Both the position numbers and the translations under genes were made by a program. This document shows positions 35,378-43,261 of a stretch of DNA of 64,000 bases, piece by piece (position 1 is the first letter of the stretch; the number at the start of each line of letters is the position of its first letter). Source of the stretch: Streptoalloteichus tenebrarius (GTDB taxonomy: Bacteria > Actinomycetota > Actinomycetes > Mycobacteriales > Pseudonocardiaceae); contig NZ_JAMTCP010000002.1 of the NCBI RefSeq assembly GCF_024171885.1, positions 186,001-250,000 on the forward strand, given 5' to 3'. A model generated the notes under the pieces. It was not told the DNA's origin, searched no databases, and worked only from the letters and a program-made list of their open reading frames with translations.

Positions 35378-36688
35378 TCACGGTGCGGACGCGCCCGCCC
35401 TCACCAGGGCGACCGTCTGGTCCGCGATGGCCCGCCGACGCCGCTCGAACGCGGGGTCGGTGAGCGCCGTGCCCGAGTCGGGCAGGCCGAGCACCGGCGT
35501 GTGCAGGTGGCCACCGCGCACGTCGGTGGCGCCCAGCCCCAGCCGCAGCCGGTTCGCGCGGTACATGCTCTCGTTGGACAGGTAGTCCCCGCCGCTGCCG
35601 GCGGCCGCCGCCGCGCCCGGCGTCGGCTCGTCCGTGCGGCACGCCTTCTGGCCGGTACCCGGCGTCCCGCCGACCGGCCACTCGCAGAACTCGCGGTTGA
35701 GCGCCACGGCGTACGGGCCGGTGCCGGCCTCGACCATCCGCTGCCACGGCAGGGTGGTCTCGATGAACTCGTGGGCCGGCTGCGGCCACCCGGCGGCGGC
35801 CGGAGCCGGACCGGTCGCGCGGACCGCGTCGTTGTCCGGGGACCCGCCGCGCCAGCGACCCGCCCACCGCTCGATGTCGAACCGCTCCGGCCGGCCCTGG
35901 CTGATCGTGGTGATCATGTCGACCTGCCGGCGGCCGGCGCGCAGCCACGGCCCGTAGGCGGCCTCCACGACGCCCTCGTCGAACCCGCCCCACAGCACCG
36001 GCAGGGTCACCGCCTCCACGACCACCCGGCCGTGCGGGGTGTCGAACGTGCGGCCGTCGAGCTGGAGGGCCGCCGCGCCCGAGGGGTTGCTGGTGCGCAC
36101 CCCCTGGCCGTCGAGCCGGAACGGGTCGAACCCGCTGACCAGCACGCGTCGCACGTGCGGGTCGGCCGGCAGTCGCACCGAGTCGATCCCGCGAGCGGCG
36201 CGGTCCAGGGTCCGGACCAGTTCGGCCCGTCGGGCGGCGTCCAGGGCGAACGGCGCGCGCCACTGGCGCACCGCCCTGGTCAGGTGCAGTCGCGCCCAGT
36301 ACAGGGGGCGGTCGTCGTACCGGTCCGCCCCGCCCAGGTCCGGCCGACGGCCCTGCGCGCGGTCCACGGCGGTCCGCCACAGCTCGCGGCCCCGCTCGGT
36401 CACCAGCCGCTCGGCCTGGCCCCGGGTGCGCACGCGGCACAGGTCCCGGACGAACCGGTCGACCTGCCGGTCGAACCCGGCCTGCCGCACCAGCTCGGGG
36501 CCGACGGCCGGGCCGCCCGGCTCCAGGGTGGCGTCGAGGCGCCGCTCCTCCACCGTCAGCGACGCGGCCGGGTCGTAGCAGGTGGCACCGGACTCCGGCC
36601 CGGCGGACGCCGTGCCGGGCAGCGCCACCAGGGGCGCGACGGTCAGCGCGGCGAGCAGTAAACGCCGGGGCGTGCGGGGACGAGCCAT
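35378..36688 (-). CDS. Secreted pyroglutamyl-peptidase-like protein
   Basis: 436 residues. A signal peptide (RRLLLAALTVAPLVALPG, cleavage after about TASAG) precedes an extra about 140-residue domain and then a peptidase family C15-like domain: VLVSGFDPF at 182-190, TSNPSGAAALQL, TLPVLWGGFDEGVVE, an ERWA motif near 273, and GGHLHTPVLG with the expected His near 396. At the usual catalytic Cys position (xxYxCN in C15) it reads DYLSNESMYR, i.e. Ser371. It would release N-terminal pyroglutamate from peptides, or bind it if inactive. The start ATG 36688 has GGGAGGAA upstream. It heads the pxp operon. Confidence 0.75.
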   Translation of the reverse strand: MARPRTPRRLLLAALTVAPLVALPGTASAGPESGATCYDPAASLTVEERRLDATLEPGGPAVGPELVRQAGFDRQVDRFVRDLCRVRTRGQAERLVTERGRELWRTAVDRAQGRRPDLGGADRYDDRPLYWARLHLTRAVRQWRAPFALDAARRAELVRTLDRAARGIDSVRLPADPHVRRVLVSGFDPFRLDGQGVRTSNPSGAAALQLDGRTFDTPHGRVVVEAVTLPVLWGGFDEGVVEAAYGPWLRAGRRQVDMITTISQGRPERFDIERWAGRWRGGSPDNDAVRATGPAPAAAGWPQPAHEFIETTLPWQRMVEAGTGPYAVALNREFCEWPVGGTPGTGQKACRTDEPTPGAAAAAGSGGDYLSNESMYRANRLRLGLGATDVRGGHLHTPVLGLPDSGTALTDPAFERRRRAIADQTVALVRAGASAP

Positions 36689-36855
36689 GGGTTCCTCCCG
36701 ATCGTGGGCGCGGGGCCGACCGGACGACGTGGCGGCGCGGTTCGGTGACGCGTCGTAGGTGGTACGCGGCCGAGGACCGGGTGGGGTCCACGGCGGAGGG
36801 CACTCGGTCGTGTGGTGACCACGCACCCGGTTCCGTGATGTGGACGACACCCTAA

Positions 36856-36872
36856 GGATCGTTGAACAATCC
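36856..36872. promoter_or_regulatory. GntR-type operator in the pxp/gntR divergent region
   Basis: GGATCGTTGAACAATCC is a 17-bp dyad with only one mismatched pair, and its centre TCGTTGAACAA fits the FadR-subfamily consensus TNGTNNNACNA exactly. It lies 138 bp before the gntR start and 168 bp before the peptidase gene, in the 305-bp gap between them. Confidence 0.75.
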
Positions 36873-36993
36873 TTCAATACCCAGTTCCGTGAGCCGGGAC
36901 CGGGAGGGCGCCCACGGCGATCTAGACTCGGCACGTCGTCCCAGGTCGGACCCGCCGACCAGGGGCGCGGCGCGCGCGACGGGGTGGAACACG

Positions 36994-37704
36994 ATGGCGA
37001 CCACGCGGGACCAGGGCTGGCTCGACGCGGTGGTCGCCGGCCGGGACCGCCTGGAGCGCTCGACCACGGCCGAACGCGTCGCCGACCTGCTGCGGGCCCA
37101 GATCCTCGAAGGCGCGCTCGCCCCGGGGCTGCGCCTGTCCGAGGAGGCGCTGGGCGGCGCGCTCGGTGTCTCCCGCAACACGCTGCGCGAGGCCTTCCGC
37201 CTGCTGGTCCACGAGCGGCTGCTCGTCCACGAGTACAGCCGGGGCGTGTTCGTGCGGGTCCTCACCGTCGACGACGTCGTGGACCTCTACCGGGCCCGCC
37301 GGCTGGTCGAGTGCGCCGCGCTGCGCTACTGGCCCTCCGCGCCGGAGGCGGCCACCACCGCCGTGCGCCGCGCCATCGCGGAGGCGGAGGCGGCCGCCGC
37401 CGACGACCGCTGGGTGGACGTCGGCACCGCCAACATGCGCTTCCACCAGGCGATCGGCGGCCTCGCCGGCAGCGACCGGATCGACGCGGCCGTCGCCGGC
37501 CTGCTCGCCGAGCTGCGCCTGGCCTTCCACGTGATGGGGGACCCGCGGACCTTCCACGAGCCCTACGTGGCCGGCAACCGGGCGATCCTCGAACTGCTCA
37601 CCGCCGGGGAGGTCGAGGAGGCGGTGCGCAGGATGGACCGCTACCTCGTGGAGGCCGAGGAACAGCTCGTCGCGGGCTTCGCCCACCTCGACACCACCCG
37701 CTGA
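36994..37704 (+). CDS. GntR-family regulator, FCD domain
   Basis: 236 residues. N-terminal winged helix (about 22-85; RVADLLRAQILEGALAPGLR and LGVSRNTLREAFRLLVHE) and an all-helical FCD ligand domain with the metal-binding Asp/His pattern (RFHQAI near 150, and H at about 175). FadR-type members respond to small carboxylates. The divergent pyroglutamate operon and the operator between them make it the probable local repressor with pyroglutamate or glutamate as signal (inference). ATG 36994 follows GGGGTGG weakly. Confidence 0.9.
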   Translation: MATTRDQGWLDAVVAGRDRLERSTTAERVADLLRAQILEGALAPGLRLSEEALGGALGVSRNTLREAFRLLVHERLLVHEYSRGVFVRVLTVDDVVDLYRARRLVECAALRYWPSAPEAATTAVRRAIAEAEAAAADDRWVDVGTANMRFHQAIGGLAGSDRIDAAVAGLLAELRLAFHVMGDPRTFHEPYVAGNRAILELLTAGEVEEAVRRMDRYLVEAEEQLVAGFAHLDTTR

Positions 37705-37761
37705 CGCCCTCCGCGACGTTCACCGAACCCGTGACCGGCCCGTGGGGTCCCTGCCCAGGTC

Positions 37762-39233
37762 CTAGCGTGAGTTTTGACTTGTTCGGCGGGGTCGTGGGTT
37801 GCTTGACCTGGTCTTCGTGCCGCGTGTGGATTTCGGATTGTTTGCGCTGGTGACGGTGTGGATGTCGTGGCGTGGAGCGGGCTGGCGGTTGAGCCGTCCT
37901 GCGGGGCGTCCTGGGTCGGGTCGTGAGGGTTTCGGCACACCGGGACAGGCCAGTTGTGGATGCGGGTTCCGAAATCCCCGCCGGACCCGGGCCGGGGTGA
38001 GCCGTCGGACCGGGGCCGGGGTTTCCCCGGGGGCGGCGCAGATCGGTGGCGAGGTCGCGGGCGAGGCGGAACTGGGTGTCGGCGGTGAGCAGCAGCCAGC
38101 TCCAGCGGTCGGCCGCCTCCGGGTCCCGGAGCGTCGAAGTGGTCCAGCCAAGGGGCTGTGTGAGCACGCGGAAGGTGTGCTCGATATCGAACCGGCGCGG
38201 GAACGTCCGCCACGCCAGATTGACCCCGGCCCGGGTGAGGTTGGTGCGGGAGTGCCAGAGCCAGACGGGGTTCGCCGATCGCTGTGGAGGGCAGACGCTC
38301 GACCCGTGGCCGGATCACGGCGCCTTCCCAGGTGGGGCAGGCTCGGCGTCGTGGCCTGTCCCGGCGATGCGGTGGGTCAGGCGTGGGCGCGGCCCGTCCC
38401 AGGCTCGGATCAGCGCCGGCCCGTGAGAGCCGGGTGGTGGTCTCGGTGGCGATGTTGGGTTCGCCCCCGGTGTTCGGGTCGCCGAAGACGAACTCGCTGC
38501 CCTGGCGGCGGGGTCTGCCCCTCGTGCCGGGCAGGTGAGCGGGGCCGGGCGAGGCGGGACCCGGTCCGAGCGCATCCGCGCGCAGCACCGGGGTCGGGAG
38601 ACCGGCCAGCACGTGGGCCAGTCGGGGGGCGTCGTAGCCCGCGTCGGCGACCAGTGGGATCTCCGGACCCCCGGTCACCCGTGGCCGGCGGCGATCAACC
38701 GTTGCACGGCATCACGGATCTGCCTGGCGGTCACGCTCGGGGCGTCGTCGTCGGGCGCGAGCCGGACCGTGTCCAGCGGCGCGGTCCACGAAGGACACCC
38801 GGTTTCCAGGGCCACGACCAGGAAAGTAGGGCCAGCCGGGGACCATCATGTGCTGGTGCTTGCCCCGACTGTGGGTGTGGCACAGGATCCGATGTGCCGC
38901 CGGTGTGTGCCTCCGGGCGAAGCCAGCAGGTCACATCCACCGCGAGCACCAGCCGCCTGCCCGCGGCACGTGGCAGCGGCACCCCGGGTGCCCGGGTCGA
39001 TGTCGACACGCCCCGGGCCAGCGCGGCACAGCCGCTGCCATGCCCGCGTCGATGCTCACCGGTCAGCGACAGCTCCCCGAACACGCCGGTGTCACCGGCA
39101 TGTGCACAGTGATCAACTGAAGCAGCCCTTGTCTCGATCTTCCATCTGTCGCAGGAGGAATGATCGACCCAGGGCTTCACTCATGATCAATCAGGATCTC
39201 ACCCGGCCGCTCAGAGATTGAAACTCAAGCTAG
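37762..39233. mobile_element. Decayed insertion sequence with terminal inverted repeats
   Basis: The left end CTAGCGTGAGTTTTGA (37762-37777) and the right end (complement of 39218-39233, CTAGCTTGAGTTTCAA) match at 13 of 16 positions. They enclose 1472 bp filled by one broken transposase gene on the minus strand. The target site duplication is not clear. Confidence 0.75.
37800..39120 (-). pseudogene. Transposase pseudogene, several frameshifts
   Basis: From the right end leftwards the minus strand gives, in changing frames: RRLVLAVDVTCWLRPEAHTG (first catalytic Asp region), WPYFLVVALETGCPSWTA, DAVQRLIAAGH, PLVADAGYDAPRLAHVL (second Asp), RSDRV, DPNTGG, LTQPLGWTTSTLRDPEAADR and CPGVPKPSRPDPGRP. 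These match a DDE transposase family common in actinobacteria. At least three frameshifts and stops make it non-functional. The plus-strand open frames here are antisense shadows. Confidence 0.8.
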
Positions 39234-39428
39234 CCGTGGATCGGGTGGTGTTCTTCCGCGCGATCCGGGTTGCGTTGCCCCGATACCGCAGAGGGTCGGC
39301 GGTGGTCGTCGTCGTGGGTAGAGGCGGGGAACGACGTCCGGGCGTTCGGCTGAGGCGAGGAGCTTGTGTCGCAACCGCATCGCTTGTGCAGGAGGGAAAA
39401 TCTGGCAACCGCACCTCCTTGGCATTTA

Positions 39429-39456
39429 GTCCACAGTGGACATTTTCCTGTAGTGT
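39429..39456 (+). promoter_or_regulatory. Dyad and -10 before the CDF gene
   Basis: A perfect palindrome GTCCACAGTGGAC (39429-39441) lies just before TGTAGTGT, whose TAGTGT (39451-39456) ends 7 bases before ATG 39464. The transcript would be leaderless. The palindrome is also one of the 12 dispersed dyads, so it need not be a gene-specific operator. Confidence 0.45.
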
Positions 39457-39463
39457 CCCGGCC

Positions 39464-40504
39464 ATGGCAGGCCACAAGCATGGTCACGGCCATGCGCACG
39501 GACACCGGCACGTCCCTCGGTCGGGAGCGCTCGCGCGGCTCCGCCACCTCCTCACACCGCACTCCCACGACGTGGCGGACAAGGTCGACGACCACCTGAC
39601 GGCCAGCCGCGACGGCCTGCGCACGTTGTGGGGATCGTTCGGCGTCCTGCTGGCCACCGCCGCGGCCCAGGCCGTGGTGGTGGCGGTGACGGGGTCCGTC
39701 GCGCTGCTGTCCGACACCCTGCACAACGCCGCCGACGCCCTCTCCGCCGTCCCGCTCGCCGTGGCGTTCACCCTCGGCCGGCGCGCCGCTACTCCTCGCT
39801 TCACCTACGGATTCGGCCGCGCCGAGGACCTGGCCGGCCTGGCCGTGGTGCTGCTCATCGCCGCCTCCGCCGCGCTCGCCGCCGTGGAGTCGGTCCGCCG
39901 CCTGGCCGAGCCCCGGCCGCTCCAGCACGTCGGCGCGGTGGCGGCCGCCGCCGTCGTCGGCTTCCTCGGCAACGAGGCCGTGGCGCGCTGGCGGGTCCGG
40001 GTCGGGCGACGCATCGGCTCCGCCGCGCTCGTCGCCGACGGCCTGCACGCCCGAGCCGACGGGTTCACCTCGCTCGCCGTGCTGGCCGCCGCCGGGGGCG
40101 GCGCGCTCGGGTGGCCGTGGGTCGACCCGGTCGTCGGCCTCGCCGTCGCCGCCGCCATCCTGTGCGTGCTGGTCGGCGCGGGCCGCCAGGTGCTCGGCCG
40201 ACTCATGGACGCCGTCGAGCCCCAGGTCGTCGCCGACGCCGCCCGCCTCGCCGCCGCCACCCCCGGCGTGCTCGCCGTGGAACAGGTGCGGCTGCGCTGG
40301 TCGGGCCACGGCCGGCTCGCCGAGCTGACCGTCGTCGTGGACCGGGAGGCGAGCCTGCTCACCGCGCACGGCATCGCCCACGAGGTCGAGCACCGGCTGC
40401 TGCACGGCGTCCACCGGCTCGTCCGCGCCCACGTCCACCCGCACCCCGCCCCGCTGCCGGGCACCGACGACCACGCCGTCGTCGCGCACCACGCCAGGAG
40501 CTGA
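39464..40504 (+). CDS. Cation diffusion facilitator metal exporter
   Basis: 346 residues. The His-rich start GHKHGHGHAHGHRH precedes six membrane helices. CDF motifs are GSVALLSDTLHNAADALSAV (helix 2, site residues D/H/D) and LVADGLHARADGFTSLAVL (helix 5, HxxxD). A C-terminal cytoplasmic domain of about 90 residues ends HVHPHPAPLP. It expels divalent cations such as Zn, Co or Ni by proton exchange. It lies directly upstream of the second B12 locus, which may hint at cobalt handling (inference). No ribosome site precedes ATG 39464. Confidence 0.92.
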   Translation: MAGHKHGHGHAHGHRHVPRSGALARLRHLLTPHSHDVADKVDDHLTASRDGLRTLWGSFGVLLATAAAQAVVVAVTGSVALLSDTLHNAADALSAVPLAVAFTLGRRAATPRFTYGFGRAEDLAGLAVVLLIAASAALAAVESVRRLAEPRPLQHVGAVAAAAVVGFLGNEAVARWRVRVGRRIGSAALVADGLHARADGFTSLAVLAAAGGGALGWPWVDPVVGLAVAAAILCVLVGAGRQVLGRLMDAVEPQVVADAARLAAATPGVLAVEQVRLRWSGHGRLAELTVVVDREASLLTAHGIAHEVEHRLLHGVHRLVRAHVHPHPAPLPGTDDHAVVAHHARS

Positions 40505-40614
40505 TGGGCGCGGCCTCCCGTCCGTCCTCTTCGGACGGTGGTCCTCGTCTGGCAGGCGCGTGCCGGCCGGTTTCCGCCTCAACCGACCGGGATTGACCAC
40601 ACACCCCGCGACCA

Positions 40615-40775
40615 GCCAGGATGCCTCCGCCGACGTGGAGGAACCCGGTGCGAGTCCGGGACGGTCCCGCCACTGTGACCGGGGAGCGGACCCCAACCAC
40701 GGCCACGGCCCGCGAGGGCTGGAAGGCCGGGGACCCCGCCGTGATCCGGGAGTCAGGACACTCCGCCCGGCCACG
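40615..40775 (+). ncRNA. Cobalamin riboswitch 2
   Basis: The core repeats that of riboswitch 1: GGAACCCGGTGCGAGTCCGG, ACGGTCCCGCCACTGTGACC, GGGGAGCGG, TGGAAGGCCGGGG and the B12 box GAGTCAGGACACTCC (40750-40764). It lies in the 333-bp gap after the CDF gene and about 65 bases before the ORF at 40838, and should repress that gene and cobA when B12 is plentiful. Boundaries are approximate. Confidence 0.95.
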
Positions 40776-40837
40776 CCCCGCGCCGCGGACGCGTGCCCGT
40801 CGACCCTCGGGCGAGGAACCCCAGGAGGTCTGGTCCC

Positions 40838-41284
40838 ATGACGTCGTCCGACGCCGCCCCGCCCCCCACACCGAGCGGGGCGTGGCCGCCCGGCGAACGC
40901 CACCGCCTCGCCGCCGTCGGACTCCTCCCCGCCACGGGGCACGCGACCGTCGTGCGGGTGATCGCCCCGCTCGTCGCGGTCGGCTCGATCGGCGAGGCCC
41001 GACTGGCGGGCGCCCGACAGCTCGGTGCCCTCGTCTCGCTCGTCGTGGCGGTGCTCCTCCTGCCCTTGATCGCCGTTCTCGACGCCGCTGTGCTGCGCTC
41101 CCCGCGCCCACTGTGGCGGCAGGTGCGACGCGGTGATCTCGGTGACGCCAAGGTGGACCGGACTGTGGGCGGCCGCGCTCCGCTCCACCGCCTGCTCGGC
41201 GGCCGGCTGCGCGGCCTGACCCTCTCCTCGTCGCACATGTGCGTCACCGTGGGCGGCGTGACGGCAGGGGTGGGCGCGGCGTGA
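40838..41284 (+). CDS. Unknown 148-residue protein under B12 riboswitch
   Basis: The family is not recognised. ATG 40838 has a good site AGGAGG about 9 bases upstream, and the stop overlaps the next gene's GTG as GTGA, both typical of a real coupled gene. The product has a Pro/Ala-rich start, one strong hydrophobic segment (LVSLVVAVLLLPLIAVLDAA, about residues 68-87) and a basic C-terminal half ending HMCVTVGGVTAG. Third-position GC is about 89 percent by my count, below the neighbours but above the background. It may be a small membrane protein linked to cobalt or corrinoid supply, or a non-functional leader reading frame whose role is coupling. Confidence 0.5.
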   Translation: MTSSDAAPPPTPSGAWPPGERHRLAAVGLLPATGHATVVRVIAPLVAVGSIGEARLAGARQLGALVSLVVAVLLLPLIAVLDAAVLRSPRPLWRQVRRGDLGDAKVDRTVGGRAPLHRLLGGRLRGLTLSSSHMCVTVGGVTAGVGAA

Positions 41285-42660
41285 GCGACCCGACCCCCAC
41301 CGACGGCTCCCCCTCCCGTCAGGACGGACCCGCGAGCGGCGAGCACGGCGCGGGTGGCCACGGTCACGGCCCCGGCCATGGACATTCCGCTGGTCATCGG
41401 CATGCTCATGACATGCACGCTGAACAGCACTACCTCGCCGGTCTCGACCTCACCGGACGCCGGGTGGTCGTGGTCGGCGGGGGGACCGTGGCCCAGCGCC
41501 GGCTGCCCCGGCTGGTCGCCGCCGGCGCCGCGGTCGAGGTGATCGCCCCCGACGTGACCCCGGCCGTGGAGGGCATGGTCGACGCCGGCGAACTGGTCTG
41601 GCACCCCCGGACCTACGCCGACGGCGACCTCGACGCCGCCTGGTACGCGATCGCCTGCACCCCCGACGCCGAGGTCAACGCCGCCGTCGCGGCCGAGGCC
41701 GAACGGCGCAGGGTGTTCTGCGTGCGCGCCGACGTCGCCGAGGGCGGCACCGCCGTGACCCCGGCCGTCGGCGAACACGAGGGCCTGCTGGTCGGCGTGC
41801 TGGCCGGGGGGCGGCCCCGCCGCTCCGCCGCCGTCCGGGACGCCCTGCTCGGCGCGCTGCGCGAGGGACGGGTGCCCGACCACGCCGACCACGCCGAACC
41901 CGCCGACGCCCCGTTGCCCGGCGTGGCGTTGGTCGGCGGCGGCCCCGGCGACCCCGACCTCGTCACCGTCCGCGGCCGACGCCTGCTGGCCAGGGCGGAC
42001 GTGGTGGTCGTCGACCGGCTCGCCCCGCGCGAGCTGCTCGACGAGCTGCCGCCGCACGTCCAGGTCGTGGACGCGTCCAAGATCCCCTACGGCCGGGCGG
42101 CCAGCCAGGACGCCATCAACGCCACCCTGGTGGAGCACGCGCTGGCCGGCCGGTTCGTGGTCCGCCTCAAGGGCGGCGACCCCTACCTGTTCGGGCGCGG
42201 CTTCGAGGAGCTGATCGCCTGCGCCGAGGCGGGCGTCCCCGTCACCGTCGTCCCCGGGGTCACCAGCGCCTTCGCCGTGCCGGCCGTGGCCGACGTCCCG
42301 GTCACGCACCGCGGCGTCGCCCACGAGGTGGTCGTGGTGTCCGGCCACGTCGCCCCGGACGACCCGCGCTCGCTGGTGGACTGGCCCGCGCTCGCCCGCC
42401 TCCGAGGCACCCTCGTGCTGCTCATGGCGGTGGAACGCGCCGGGGAGATCGCCGAGGCGCTCCTGACCCACGGCCGCGCCCCGGGGACGCCGGTCGCGGT
42501 GATCCAGGAGGGCACGACGCGGAACCAGCGCGTCGTCCGGACGACCCTGGGTGTGCTGGGCAAGACAATCGAGGCCGAGGGCGTCCGCCCACCGGCGATC
42601 ATCGTCATCGGACCGGTGGCCGGCCTGGCCGCCGAGCTGCCCAGCCCGTCCCGATCCTGA
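41281..42660 (+). CDS. cobA: His-rich precorrin-2 dehydrogenase / uroporphyrinogen-III methyltransferase
   Basis: 459 residues. After an unusual N-terminus with His-rich tract (GGHGHGPGHGHSAGHRHAHD, about residues 25-45) comes a CysG_N domain (about 48-205; VVVVGGGTVAQRRLP), which oxidises precorrin-2 to sirohydrochlorin and may chelate metal. It is followed by the SAM-dependent methylase that makes precorrin-2 (VALVGGGPGDPDLVTVRG; VRLKGGDPYLFGRGFEE; VPGVTSAFAVPA). GTG 41281 is inferred from the GTGA overlap; ATG 41414 would drop the His tract but has no ribosome site. The tract uses CAT codons, unlike the rest of the gene. Feeds siroheme and B12 synthesis. Confidence 0.93.
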   Translation: MSDPTPTDGSPSRQDGPASGEHGAGGHGHGPGHGHSAGHRHAHDMHAEQHYLAGLDLTGRRVVVVGGGTVAQRRLPRLVAAGAAVEVIAPDVTPAVEGMVDAGELVWHPRTYADGDLDAAWYAIACTPDAEVNAAVAAEAERRRVFCVRADVAEGGTAVTPAVGEHEGLLVGVLAGGRPRRSAAVRDALLGALREGRVPDHADHAEPADAPLPGVALVGGGPGDPDLVTVRGRRLLARADVVVVDRLAPRELLDELPPHVQVVDASKIPYGRAASQDAINATLVEHALAGRFVVRLKGGDPYLFGRGFEELIACAEAGVPVTVVPGVTSAFAVPAVADVPVTHRGVAHEVVVVSGHVAPDDPRSLVDWPALARLRGTLVLLMAVERAGEIAEALLTHGRAPGTPVAVIQEGTTRNQRVVRTTLGVLGKTIEAEGVRPPAIIVIGPVAGLAAELPSPSRS

Positions 42661-42667
42661 ACACACA

Positions 42668-42709
42668 CCGACCGGCGCCCGTCCTCCCGCGGGGGCGGGC
42701 GCCGGCCGG
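42668..42709 (+). terminator. Terminator of cobA
   Basis: Arms 42668-42681 and 42696-42709 (14 bp, one mismatch) around a GC-rich loop, 7 bases after the stop, followed by GCATTTCTCC. Confidence 0.8.
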
Positions 42710-42825
42710 TGCATTTCTCCGTGACGGAAGCCGTCAGGCGTGCCGTCGTCATCTTCCCGGTGTTTCTGTCCGCGCCGTCCGTGTCATGCGTTTCGTACCG
42801 GCCGGTCCCGGGGTGGTCCGTCCGG

Positions 42826-43027
42826 ACGTGAAGCGTCGCTGTCGTCCGCTTCGCGCGGGCCCGGCCCCCGGTGCGTGCGTCCGAATGCGGGTCATCTCTT
42901 TGTTGCTTGTGTCGGTGGGCTCTGTGGTGAGCCCGCCCGGATGTGAAACGTCGCTGTCGTCCGCTTCGCGGGTCCGTTCCGGTTGGTTCGTCCTGAAGTG
43001 AGCGTTGCCGCCGTGCGCTTCGCGCCA
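42826..43027. repeat. Three imperfect repeats in the cobA-deaD gap
   Basis: GTGAAGCGTCGCTGTCGTCC with CGCTTCGCG (near 42828), the same with GTGAAAC (near 42942), and a diverged GTGAGCGTTGCCGCCGTGCG with CTTCGCG (near 42999). The 42710-43153 stretch holds no gene and is less GC-rich than average. Confidence 0.65.
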
Positions 43028-43153
43028 GTGCGGTCCCTGGTGGCTGCGTCTGGGAGAGGGTTCGTCCCTGTCGTGCGCTTGTGTCAGTCAGCTCTCCGTG
43101 AGTTCGTGCCGAATGGCCCTTCCTGTCGCCGGCTTCATTCGGGTGGACAGCAG

Positions 43154-43183
43154 AACGCCCGGCTGGTGTCCCAGCCGGGCGTT
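43154..43183 (-). terminator. Terminator of the DEAD-box helicase gene
   Basis: Perfect 13-bp arms AACGCCCGGCTGG (43154-43166) and CCAGCCGGGCGTT (43171-43183) with loop TGTC, 79 bases after the helicase stop on its strand. Confidence 0.8.
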
Positions 43184-43261
43184 CCGAATGTCACTACAGG
43201 CGACGAACACCGTCACCGGAGGCGGGCTCCTGGTCTGACGTCGTCAACACCGTCCGTCGCG

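Noticed and set aside
37799-39112. Long plus-strand frame across the insertion sequence
   Set aside because: It is antisense to the broken transposase, whose recognisable motifs are all on the minus strand.
39234-39463. Possible second transposase remnant before the CDF gene (minus strand RIARKNTTRS)
   Set aside because: Too short and without enough matching residues to name a family.
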